Below are positions 8,991 to 17,148 of a stretch of DNA of 64,000 nucleotides, one piece after another. The notes under the pieces are model-generated. The model had not been told where the DNA came from, ran no database searches, and saw nothing but the letters and a program-made list of their open reading frames with translations. Location of the stretch: contig JANQKF010000001.1 of assembly GCA_028281285.1 (NCBI GenBank), positions 122,554-186,553 of the forward strand. The letters are read 5' to 3'. The position numbers and the translations under genes are program-made. How positions within the stretch are numbered: the first letter of the stretch is position 1; the number at the start of each line of letters is the position of its first letter. This DNA is from Cyclobacteriaceae bacterium (GTDB lineage: Bacteria; Bacteroidota; Bacteroidia; Cytophagales; Cyclobacteriaceae).

Positions 8991-9536
8991 TTATTCCTTC
9001 ATTTTGTTAGGTGGTATAAATTTAAATTTCTGGCCGCCTAGACTCGCCTCATACATTAGTCCGCCCTTGGCTAAGGTGAAAACCGCCACACCATCCGTGT
9101 ACTTTGCATTAGCTGATGCCCCTGATTTCAATGCGACTGCTGAGGCTTGAGCGGCTAGTTGGTATTTTTTTGTAATAAACCGATTTAAAGCATCCGCATT
9201 TTCAAAGAAGATAACCTCACTGTACTCCTGACCGCCAAGTTGAAGACCGACTGTCAGTTGTGTAAGGTTGGAGCCACCGATAAGTTTCCCTTGTTGATAT
9301 ACGAGTCCTTTGCCAAGCGCACCACCGACACCGATCCCACCTTTACCAATTGATGGGAATACAGCATAACCATATGAATTCTTAAAGAATCTATTGATTT
9401 CGGGATCATTTTTTTTGAACTCTGCGATCGCTTGTTGTGCCTTTGCCGGGTCATATTTTTTCTTTTTCTGCCCAAAAGAAGGATAACCAACAAACAGTAG
9501 GGTTAAGAAGAGGCTTAGTCGGAGTAGTATGTTCAT
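8991..9536 (-). CDS. SYLF/Ysc84-domain exported protein
   Basis: A 181-residue protein with a signal peptide (about 1-22, ending SFGQ) and a SYLF domain over nearly all the rest. Signature pieces are NSYGYAVFPSIGKGGIGVGGALGKG, LTQLTVGLQLGGQEYSEVIFF, and SGASANAKYTDGVAVFTLAKGGLMYEASLGGQKF. SYLF domains bind phosphoinositides in eukaryotic Ysc84/SH3YL1. In bacteria they occur in exported proteins of unclear role, presumably lipid associated. It is the first gene of a two-gene leftward operon with the DUF6624 lipoprotein. Confidence 0.85.
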   Translation of the reverse strand: MNILLRLSLFLTLLFVGYPSFGQKKKKYDPAKAQQAIAEFKKNDPEINRFFKNSYGYAVFPSIGKGGIGVGGALGKGLVYQQGKLIGGSNLTQLTVGLQLGGQEYSEVIFFENADALNRFITKKYQLAAQASAVALKSGASANAKYTDGVAVFTLAKGGLMYEASLGGQKFKFIPPNKMKE

Positions 9537-9729
9537 ATTCGAAAGTTAAATACCTTCCCTAATACATGAAAGTGACCCCAATATTTTCTCTCTTTAGGTG
9601 AGTTGGATATTCAGCCAAGCGGGGCACCAGTCGAACATGGTCGAAATGATAAAAGACAATCATTTCGATTGCCTTTGACTTGAATTGATAGAAGAGTGTA
9701 TATTTTGAGACTGAAGCATATTCGATTTT

Positions 9730-10557
9730 CTAATCTTTAAATTGAACAGTATCCCAGTTAATTGCAATTCCATCATAGCCTTTTGGCTGGTTTGGGTCGT
9801 CAAAAATTATTAATAAAAAGTCGATTCTGAGTGTATTGATTGCCCCCAGATTTATTCTGCTTGGGAATGATGGAAGAATCAATTCATTTGGATGTAGTTG
9901 AGAAGGAAAAACGCTCTTGCTGTTTAATTTATTCTTGTCTTCAGCATTCCAAAATATCAATTCATTAGAAATCGGGTTGCTACCGCAAAATGCTGTGGCG
10001 GTAGTGAAGGACTCCTGCAGGTTGGGTGTGATGTTCTCAAACCAGACAAACATATCGGTGTCGGTTCTGGTTGGATGAAGGCTGGATATTGATTTGTTCA
10101 GTATTGCAATGGAATGAAATGGAAGATTTTGGGAGGTCTGGAGCAAATCTACTCCATAATAATTTGCTTTACTATCATCCGAATTGCTGCTGTACCTGCC
10201 CTTTCTTTCGCCAGATCCAAGATAGTAGGCTCCCTTAGTATCTTTTAAAAGGTATAGGTAATATCGATGACCGTCCTTGAATTCCATTGTCTGGGTCAGA
10301 ATTATTCTTCCCTCCTCGTTTGTGACTTCAACTACTTTATTGCCTATTGGTGAATTGTGAAATAATGAATTTTGCTTGAATGCGATATCCATAGCCTTGG
10401 GCACATTGTCAATAATGAAATTGAGCCTACCCTGGTCTGGTACTAGATTAATAAAGGCTATTGGTGATGTAGGTTCGATCTCCGGAATCGAATCAGACGT
10501 GTTGCAGGCACTTATGATAATGAGTAGTAGGAGTAAAACTTTGGAAACTCTTTGCAT
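9730..10557 (-). CDS. Hypothetical lipoprotein, DUF4397-like
   Basis: A 275-residue protein with a lipoprotein signal (LLLLLIIISAC, Cys at about 18). Residues about 32-110 (AFINLVPDQGRLNFIIDNVP..., then a strand-rich GHRYYLYLLKDTKGAYYLG) resemble the start of DUF4397-type extracellular beta domains, but I am not certain of the family. The remainder is beta-rich with no catalytic motif I recognise. It stands alone between the SYLF operon and a divergent lipoprotein gene. Confidence 0.6.
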   Translation of the reverse strand: MQRVSKVLLLLLIIISACNTSDSIPEIEPTSPIAFINLVPDQGRLNFIIDNVPKAMDIAFKQNSLFHNSPIGNKVVEVTNEEGRIILTQTMEFKDGHRYYLYLLKDTKGAYYLGSGERKGRYSSNSDDSKANYYGVDLLQTSQNLPFHSIAILNKSISSLHPTRTDTDMFVWFENITPNLQESFTTATAFCGSNPISNELIFWNAEDKNKLNSKSVFPSQLHPNELILPSFPSRINLGAINTLRIDFLLIIFDDPNQPKGYDGIAINWDTVQFKD

Positions 10558-10787
10558 GACTTATTCGAATTAATTGGGCGGTTAGAATTTGTATTGCTCT
10601 TTATATACACAAACGTCTGTCACCTGTGAAATGCAACAACAGACGCTTTCATGGTTCATGCTCAAATACCTAATATGTACTTGTCGTGACTTGTTCTTAT
10701 CTCAGATTTAAGATTTGAGAAAGACGCAAGTGGAGCCGACTAAGGTATGAGTCAAGCTGCGGCTATATTCTAGTCAAACAAAATGCT

Positions 10788-11777
10788 ATGACTATTTATA
10801 AACCTTTTCTTGTACTGACTTTCTGTTCTTGCCTGTTGTCCTTTTCCTCATGTGGAGGTGGAGATGGCGATGATGGTAATGGCTCTGGACCAACTTTAGA
10901 TGCTTGCGGTAATGCTACAACCGAACCCGTAAATGACAAGCGATGTCTATACTCTGTAACAACATTGACGGATCAGTTTGACGGGAGTGGAGGACTTACC
11001 GTGGATGCCAACGGGTTTATTTATGTAGCTGATTTCGGCAATAATATAAGTAATGCTGACGGTGAGATCGTCTCACGGATTGACCCGAATTCAGGAGAAG
11101 TCACCCTATTTGCCGATGGTCTGGACGGACCATCCGGAAATGCATTTGCACCTAACGGTAATTTGATTCAAGCCAATATTCAAGGAAATTTTGTCAGTCA
11201 AATTACCCCAAATGGGGAGACAAGTACATTCGCGAGTACAGGATTTTCAAGTCCCGTTGGAGTTGAGTTGGACTCTGAAGGTAACGTATTCGTGTGCAAC
11301 TGTGGAGGCGGGGGCTCAATTCAAAAGGTTGATGCCAACAGGGTTTCAACCACATTCGTTCGTAGTCCGTTGTTCGACTGTCCAAATGGTCTGACTAGTG
11401 ATGAAAATGATAACCTTTATGTTGCGAATTTTGGTAATTCGAATATCCTGAAAATCACACCCAGTGGAGAGGTCAGTATATTAGCCTCGCTACCCGGAAC
11501 TAACAATTCTCATTTGGTTTACAGCAACGGAGTTATCTATGCGTTGAGTAGAGGCGCTAATCGACTTTATGAGGTTACTCTGCAAGGAGAGGTATCAGTT
11601 ATTGCCGGTACCAGCCCTGCCGGAAATCTCGATGGGGATGGTAATGTTGCAAGTTTCTTTATTCCTAATGGAATAGATGTCAGTCCTGATGGAAGCAAAA
11701 TTTACGTGGTTTCCAGAGTGGTAGGACAAGGCAGTCCTCTGAACCCCGTTTTAGTTAGAGTTGTTCAGTTGAAGTAG
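10788..11777 (+). CDS. NHL/SMP-30-like beta-propeller lipoprotein
   Basis: A 329-residue lipoprotein (LSFSSCGGGDGDDGNG: lipobox followed by a Gly/Asp-rich spacer). About residues 55-329 consist of repeated units such as GGLTVDANGFIYVADFGN, GVELDSEGNVFVCNCG, GLTSDENDNLYVANFGNSNILKITPSGEVS and GIDVSPDGSKIYVVS. This is the six-bladed propeller pattern of NHL/gluconolactonase-like proteins. The propeller could bind a sugar or lactone, but no catalytic assignment is possible. Its stop is one base from the stop of the convergent AraC regulator. Confidence 0.8.
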   Translation: MTIYKPFLVLTFCSCLLSFSSCGGGDGDDGNGSGPTLDACGNATTEPVNDKRCLYSVTTLTDQFDGSGGLTVDANGFIYVADFGNNISNADGEIVSRIDPNSGEVTLFADGLDGPSGNAFAPNGNLIQANIQGNFVSQITPNGETSTFASTGFSSPVGVELDSEGNVFVCNCGGGGSIQKVDANRVSTTFVRSPLFDCPNGLTSDENDNLYVANFGNSNILKITPSGEVSILASLPGTNNSHLVYSNGVIYALSRGANRLYEVTLQGEVSVIAGTSPAGNLDGDGNVASFFIPNGIDVSPDGSKIYVVSRVVGQGSPLNPVLVRVVQLK

Positions 11778-11778
11778 A

Positions 11779-12882
11779 TTAATTGTGCTTTATGAATGAC
11801 TTTGGCGTGGTGCCTTCCACTTTCTTGAATACGCGATAGAAAGTGGCAAGGCTATTGAAACCTGAATCACTGGCAATGCTTTGAATGGTATACTGCTTAC
11901 TCAATGGACTACTCAACTTGCGCTTGGCATCCTCTACCCGATACGAGTTGATGTAGTCCTTGAAATTGAGGCCTGTTTCATTTCTTATCAGGAGAGTGAG
12001 GTAGTTCTTTGAATGTCCGAACTGTCTCACCAAGGACTGAACATCATAGGTAGGATCTCTATACGGTTCTTCTGTCTTCATAAACTGCGTCAATGCATGA
12101 AATACTTCATTTGCCTTTTCCTGAACCAGGTTAGCTTGTAATCGAGGTGGTCGCCCAATTAAGTAAAGTTGTTTAGGATCATGAATGCTCTTTATGAAGA
12201 GAAGTAGCAAAAACAGTGAGACTAAGATCATGTAAAGAACTCCTACGCTTGTCTCAATATTTAATCGTCCATTCATGACCAAAAAGGAAAGCAATCCTAA
12301 CAACGTAATTGTCCCTAGTCCTGCAATTAAGTAGGTCAACCATGACGCTTGATTGCTCTTTATCTTATTCTTGTTTTTTCTTAAGGCTAACCAGCTTAGA
12401 ATGAAGTACAAGGCGGACTGGATAAAGAAAATGATGAAATTTATGCTGTGTGTGGTGTGGGCATTGCCTTGGTCCAATTGCTGCAAATAGTCAAGTTTAA
12501 AAGAGGCAGGAGCCCAATAAAAACTCTGATTCATATAAACTATTAAAAGTGCCGGCAATAGATGCAATAAATCAATAGTTGAAATTTTATAGCCTTTCGT
12601 AAAAGAACTTATGTACAGATACACCAGTGGGGGGATGAGATACCACATCCAGCTGAAAGCATAAATAAGGTGCGGATAGTTCTCGTAGCCAATTGTTCTT
12701 TCAAACAACTCGGAGCTAAGCACAATTGCACAACACAAAGAAAGTATCGACAGGACATATTTGGACTGTTTATGACCCCCTTTATAGGTCAGAAAGATCG
12801 CAGATAGTACGAATCCCTGGACCATTGAATATGTGGCCAGGCAAATCCATAGAATAGAAAAAAAGCTGGACGAACTTTGCAT
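11779..12882 (-). CDS. AraC-family regulator with N-terminal membrane domain
   Basis: A 367-residue protein. The first about 235 residues hold roughly seven hydrophobic helices separated by short basic loops. About 265-365 form an AraC double helix-turn-helix, including NYLTLLIRNETGLNFKDYINSYRVEDAKRKL and IASDSGFNSLATFYRVFKKVEGTTPKSF. Such membrane-tethered AraC regulators are common in Bacteroidota and respond to signals at the envelope. It diverges from the first sulfatase gene across a 116-bp gap and may control it, which is inference from position. No separate sensor kinase is present. Confidence 0.88.
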   Translation of the reverse strand: MQSSSSFFSILWICLATYSMVQGFVLSAIFLTYKGGHKQSKYVLSILSLCCAIVLSSELFERTIGYENYPHLIYAFSWMWYLIPPLVYLYISSFTKGYKISTIDLLHLLPALLIVYMNQSFYWAPASFKLDYLQQLDQGNAHTTHSINFIIFFIQSALYFILSWLALRKNKNKIKSNQASWLTYLIAGLGTITLLGLLSFLVMNGRLNIETSVGVLYMILVSLFLLLLFIKSIHDPKQLYLIGRPPRLQANLVQEKANEVFHALTQFMKTEEPYRDPTYDVQSLVRQFGHSKNYLTLLIRNETGLNFKDYINSYRVEDAKRKLSSPLSKQYTIQSIASDSGFNSLATFYRVFKKVEGTTPKSFIKHN

Positions 12883-12998
12883 GAATTACCTCTTTTGTCT
12901 TATTGATTCTGTACTACTCTAGAACTCGAAATCCGAAAATAGTTACATACTTTATGGCAGCTATCGGAGCAAAAAAGTGATATATTAATTATTTGAGT

Positions 12999-14522
12999 AT
13001 GAAAGCCAGCTATCTTTTTTCCGTTGCATTACTCTTCTTGTTCTTGTCCTGCAACAAGGAAACATCCAATGAAAGACCCAATATCATTGTGTTCTTGGTT
13101 GACGATATGGGATGGCAGGATACCTCGGTGCCGTTTTGGGAAGAAAGAACCCCATTCAACGACCTGTATCAAACGCCAAACATGGAACGGTTGGCTCGAC
13201 AGGGTATGAAATTCACTCAAGCCTACTCCTGTTCGGTTTGTTCGCCAACAAGGGTTAGCCTAATGACAGGCATGAATGCCGCTCGACACAGGGTCACCAA
13301 TTGGACATTGAGAAAAAACACCCAGAGTGTTAGGGATGATGAATTCCTGCAGCAACCGGAATGGAATGTTAATGGCATGAGTCCGGTCGAAGGGACAAAA
13401 AGGGCGGTGCTGGCCACACCGTTGCCAGACCTGTTAAGAGATGGGGGTTATAAGACTATTCATGTGGGGAAAGCTCATCTAGGTGCTATTGATACACCCG
13501 GGTCCGATCCCCTTAATCTCGGATTCGATATTAATATTGCCGGACATGCGGCCGGGGCACCGGGTAGCTATTACGGAGAACAGGACTTTGGCAATGGTAA
13601 TCCCAATAGAACTACATGGGCGGTTCCCGGACTTTCGAAATACCATGGACAGGACATTTACCTGACTGAGGCCTTGACACTGGAAGCCATCGAAGCAATG
13701 GATTCTGTGGTCCAGACAGAAAAGCCATTTTTCCTTTATATGGCACATTATGCGGTTCATACACCCATTCAAGGTGACACCCGGTTTGTACAGAAATATT
13801 ATGATGCCGGCATAGATTCTACAGAAGCGAAGTATGCTTCCATGATAGAGGGAATGGACAAGAGCCTAGGTGATCTCATGGACTTCCTTGAGGAAAAGGG
13901 AATCGATAAGAACACAGCGATTCTATTTATGTCAGACAATGGAGGGTTAAGTGCTGTTGCTCGTGGTGGAGAAAAACACACACATAATCTGCCTTTGAGC
14001 AGTGGCAAGGGTTCGGCACATGAGGGAGGCATTCGTGAACCCATGATTGTGAAATGGCCGGAAAAAGTAATGCCGGCTTCAAAAAGTGAAACTCAGGTCA
14101 TCATCGAAGATTTTTTCCCTACTGTTCTTGAGATTGCGGGAATTGAGGACTATCAGACAAAGCAAGATATTGACGGAGTGAGTATAGTTGATGTGTTGGA
14201 AGGATCAGAGAGAACCAACAATCGACCCCTATTTTGGCATTATCCTAATCGATGGGGCCCGTCAGGACCGGGGATAGCGTCTACCAGTACTGTTCGATCT
14301 GGTGATTGGAAACTCATCTATTATCATAAGGATCGAAGTTTTGAACTATTTAATCTCAAAGAAGACATCGGTGAAACTTCAAATCTGGTGAAGAGCCAAC
14401 CAGATAAACTTAAAGAGCTTGCCAGAATTTTGACTGACTATCTTAGAAGTGTAGATGCCCAAATGCCGACCGACAAGAGGACCGGGTCAGTAGTTGAGAT
14501 GCCTATAGATGCAATCGAATGA
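12999..14522 (+). CDS. Secreted sulfatase lipoprotein, Cys-type (S1)
   Basis: A 507-residue sulfatase that should hydrolyse a sulfate ester outside the cytoplasm. The ATG at 12999 is preferred over an in-frame TTG two codons upstream because it begins a lipoprotein signal (LFLFLSC). The metal ligands lie in VFLVDDMGWQD (Asp35, Asp36). The cysteine that becomes formylglycine is Cys81 in CSPTR, followed by the LMTG stretch. Further family marks are HVGKAHLG, FLYMAHYAVHTPIQ and LFMSDNGG. It carries the Pro-type C-x-P-x-R motif. Its stop overlaps the next sulfatase start (ATGA). The substrate is unknown; arylsulfatase A-like enzymes of this type act on sulfated polysaccharides. Confidence 0.92.
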   Translation: MKASYLFSVALLFLFLSCNKETSNERPNIIVFLVDDMGWQDTSVPFWEERTPFNDLYQTPNMERLARQGMKFTQAYSCSVCSPTRVSLMTGMNAARHRVTNWTLRKNTQSVRDDEFLQQPEWNVNGMSPVEGTKRAVLATPLPDLLRDGGYKTIHVGKAHLGAIDTPGSDPLNLGFDINIAGHAAGAPGSYYGEQDFGNGNPNRTTWAVPGLSKYHGQDIYLTEALTLEAIEAMDSVVQTEKPFFLYMAHYAVHTPIQGDTRFVQKYYDAGIDSTEAKYASMIEGMDKSLGDLMDFLEEKGIDKNTAILFMSDNGGLSAVARGGEKHTHNLPLSSGKGSAHEGGIREPMIVKWPEKVMPASKSETQVIIEDFFPTVLEIAGIEDYQTKQDIDGVSIVDVLEGSERTNNRPLFWHYPNRWGPSGPGIASTSTVRSGDWKLIYYHKDRSFELFNLKEDIGETSNLVKSQPDKLKELARILTDYLRSVDAQMPTDKRTGSVVEMPIDAIE

Positions 14523-15895
14523 AAAGGTTCATCCAGATATTACCATTAAGCTTCCTATTGCTTCTTTGGAGTTGTTCCTCAAAATCGACCAATCTGCCCA
14601 ATATCATCATATTCTTTGCCGATGACGCTGGCTTTGCTGACTTCAGCATGAATGGCAATAAGGAGATTCTAACTCCGAATATTGACGCGATTGCTGCCAA
14701 TGGAATCAAGTTCACCAATGCTTATGTGAGTGGACCTGTGTGTAGTCCTTCAAGAGCCGGATTGTTAACCGGTCGATATCAGCAAAGATTTGGTCATGAG
14801 TACAATATTGGTGGGAATTTTACCAACACTGATCCTGATTCAATAGGGCTCGCAATTGGTGAGAAAACAGTAGCGGACTTTCTCATGGAACAAGGATACC
14901 ATACTGGACTAATTGGCAAGTGGCATTTGGGAGAGCGTGATCAATTTCATCCCAACACTCGCGGTTTTGACGAATTCTTCGGAATGCTCAAAGGAAGCAG
15001 TGGATACCATTCCGGTATGGCGAAGAATATTCAGAGAAACGGAACACCTGTGGAACCTATGAGTCTTCCATATTTAACCGATGCCTTTGGTGATGAAGCG
15101 GTGTCGTTTGTTCAAAAGAACAAAGAGAACCCGTTCTTTCTCTTTCTTTCCTTTAACGCACCTCATACTCCTATGCATGCTCGGCTGGATTATCTTGAGG
15201 AAGCCAGAGATGAATTTCAAACAGAGGCTCGTGCAATTAATGCAGCTATGACAAGATCACTAGATGAGAACATCGGCAAGGTCATGGATGCACTTAGAAT
15301 GGCCAGACTTGAAGAAAACACTTTGGTGATTTTCACTAATGATAATGGTGGGGCGATGCCCTATAATGCCTCCAATAATGATCCCTTTTCAGGAACAAAA
15401 GGTACGTTCCTGGAAGGAGGAATTCATGTTCCTTTTGTGATGCAGTGGCCTGATGTTTTGGAAAAAGATCAGACTTATGATGAACCAATCATCACTCTGG
15501 ATATTCTTCCGACAATATTAAGTGCGGCTAAAGGAGAATTACCACCTAATCTGGATGGAGTAAACCTGTTGCCCTTTCTCGAAGAAGAAAGAAGGGACAT
15601 TCCTCATCAGAAGCTGTATTGGAGATTGGGCCATCATGGAGCGCTGCGAGAAGGAGATTGGAAACTGATTTGGTTCGATGACAAGCCTCCAGAATTGTAT
15701 AATCTTGTCGATGACATAGGTGAGAATAATGACCTTAGCCTACAAAAGCCAGAAATCACTCGATCAATGCTTGAGGAATTTCAGAAATGGGAGTCAGAGT
15801 TGATCAAACCTGTTTGGAGGACAGACACCATCTGGAAAAAGCATTCCAGAGATCGCTATGATCGAGCCTATGTTGAGACCCTGCGCAGGTATTAG
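14519..15895 (+). CDS. Secreted sulfatase lipoprotein, Cys-type (S2)
   Basis: A 458-residue sulfatase coupled to S1 by a 4-base ATGA overlap, so both are made from one transcript. A lipoprotein signal ends at LLLLWSC. FFADDAGFADF supplies Asp35 and Asp36, and the formylglycine site is Cys75 in CSPSR, followed by AGLLTGRY. GKWHLGE, FLSFNAPHTPMHA and VIFTNDNGG complete the active-site region, and ALREGDWKLIWF marks the C-terminal subdomain. Tandem sulfatases often act in sequence on differently positioned sulfates, which is inference here. A 262-bp gap without a recognisable gene follows. Confidence 0.92.
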   Translation: MKRFIQILPLSFLLLLWSCSSKSTNLPNIIIFFADDAGFADFSMNGNKEILTPNIDAIAANGIKFTNAYVSGPVCSPSRAGLLTGRYQQRFGHEYNIGGNFTNTDPDSIGLAIGEKTVADFLMEQGYHTGLIGKWHLGERDQFHPNTRGFDEFFGMLKGSSGYHSGMAKNIQRNGTPVEPMSLPYLTDAFGDEAVSFVQKNKENPFFLFLSFNAPHTPMHARLDYLEEARDEFQTEARAINAAMTRSLDENIGKVMDALRMARLEENTLVIFTNDNGGAMPYNASNNDPFSGTKGTFLEGGIHVPFVMQWPDVLEKDQTYDEPIITLDILPTILSAAKGELPPNLDGVNLLPFLEEERRDIPHQKLYWRLGHHGALREGDWKLIWFDDKPPELYNLVDDIGENNDLSLQKPEITRSMLEEFQKWESELIKPVWRTDTIWKKHSRDRYDRAYVETLRRY

Positions 15896-16157
15896 GCATG
15901 TTCCTTTTTGCCCTGCTTCGTACATTAAACCAAAACATACACCTATGGCATTACCCACTTAAGGTGAGGACTTTAAGGCCAATAAATCTTGGTCAGTTTG
16001 ATTGAAAATCGGCTATCAGTTTAACGGGTCAAGGTCATCCACATATTATTTTCATTCTTTATTGGGTTACTATTTATTGATTTTAGTATAGAACCTTGAC
16101 TAATCCCTCGAACTTTCATTCTTATATGAAATTATCAAGAGATTAGAATCTAAAAAA

Positions 16158-17147
16158 ATGACGAAGAGTTCAAAACTATTCTTTGCCTTATTTCTAATGT
16201 TAATGTGTTCGATGACATGTTCAAGTGATCGTGAGGTGGTAAAGGTCGAAGCATATAGGAGTTATAACTCCTCGGTGGTTGCGGGAGGGTTTCAGTTCGT
16301 GGGGTACGCGACAAAGTATGACACCATTGTGCGAGAACTGTTTGACCTATTAGGGTTGCCGAATGTAGATATAGCAGTTGGAGCTGTTGTTGAGGACGGT
16401 GCTTTTGCTTCCATTTCTCTAGATTGTCAGAGGAGATTCCTTCAATACAGTGAACCTTTCTTCGATAGGGTTGAAGCTAGCGCTTCTCTAGATGCTGTAA
16501 AAGTTATTCTGTTACATGAAATTGGACACCACCTCAGATGGCATCCACTTGAGCAAAACGTGAATCCGCAGGCACAAGAAAAGGAGGCTGATTGGTTCTC
16601 TGGGTTTTATGCCTACCGACTGGGTTTAGATACAATAAATGGAAAAGCAGCTCTTGAAAAATTCACGAATTTATCTGAAACAGTTACTCATCCAGGACGA
16701 TCAGAAAGATTAGAACGTTTCAGGGCAGGCTATAAAGAGGCCGTTAGAGCCTACGCTCCAAATCCCTTATTGAATCAAATTCTTATAGAGGAATTCTATT
16801 TACCGAACAATATCATTGCCCTAGAAAGAGCCATCGAAAGTAGTGTTCAACCTAGACAGTTAGATGAAATCGATCAATCTAACTTCATGCAGACCCTATC
16901 GCTATTATCAGATGAAACCGAAACAATCTATAGTATTCTTGGAGACTTGATTATCTCCGATGAAATGGGAGACTTGAGATATTTAGATTCCGATGAAAAA
17001 ATAGGACAACTGATTGGCCCTTCTTTTGGAACTCCTCATGAGATTATAAAACTCGATTACGCAAGTTACATTCTTCAAGACGATCAAATTTACGCCATAA
17101 ACTTCGATGGAAGTCGAATGAGAGTTGGCTATAAACTTACTAACTAA
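16158..17147 (+). CDS. Putative zinc metalloprotease lipoprotein (HEIGH motif)
   Basis: A 329-residue protein I cannot assign to a named family. It starts with a hydrophobic signal containing cysteines (SMTC, about 18-21), so it is probably exported and perhaps lipid anchored. HEIGH at 120-124 inside VKVILLHEIGHHL is a gluzincin zinc site. EKEADWF (Glu143) is placed like the third ligand of M48 peptidases, and HPGRSERLERF (about 178-188) resembles the M48 'HP..R' region. The C-terminal 120 residues are not recognised. It is followed after one base by the 766-residue exported protein, suggesting a two-gene unit. Confidence 0.7.
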   Translation: MTKSSKLFFALFLMLMCSMTCSSDREVVKVEAYRSYNSSVVAGGFQFVGYATKYDTIVRELFDLLGLPNVDIAVGAVVEDGAFASISLDCQRRFLQYSEPFFDRVEASASLDAVKVILLHEIGHHLRWHPLEQNVNPQAQEKEADWFSGFYAYRLGLDTINGKAALEKFTNLSETVTHPGRSERLERFRAGYKEAVRAYAPNPLLNQILIEEFYLPNNIIALERAIESSVQPRQLDEIDQSNFMQTLSLLSDETETIYSILGDLIISDEMGDLRYLDSDEKIGQLIGPSFGTPHEIIKLDYASYILQDDQIYAINFDGSRMRVGYKLTN

Positions 17148-17148
17148 A

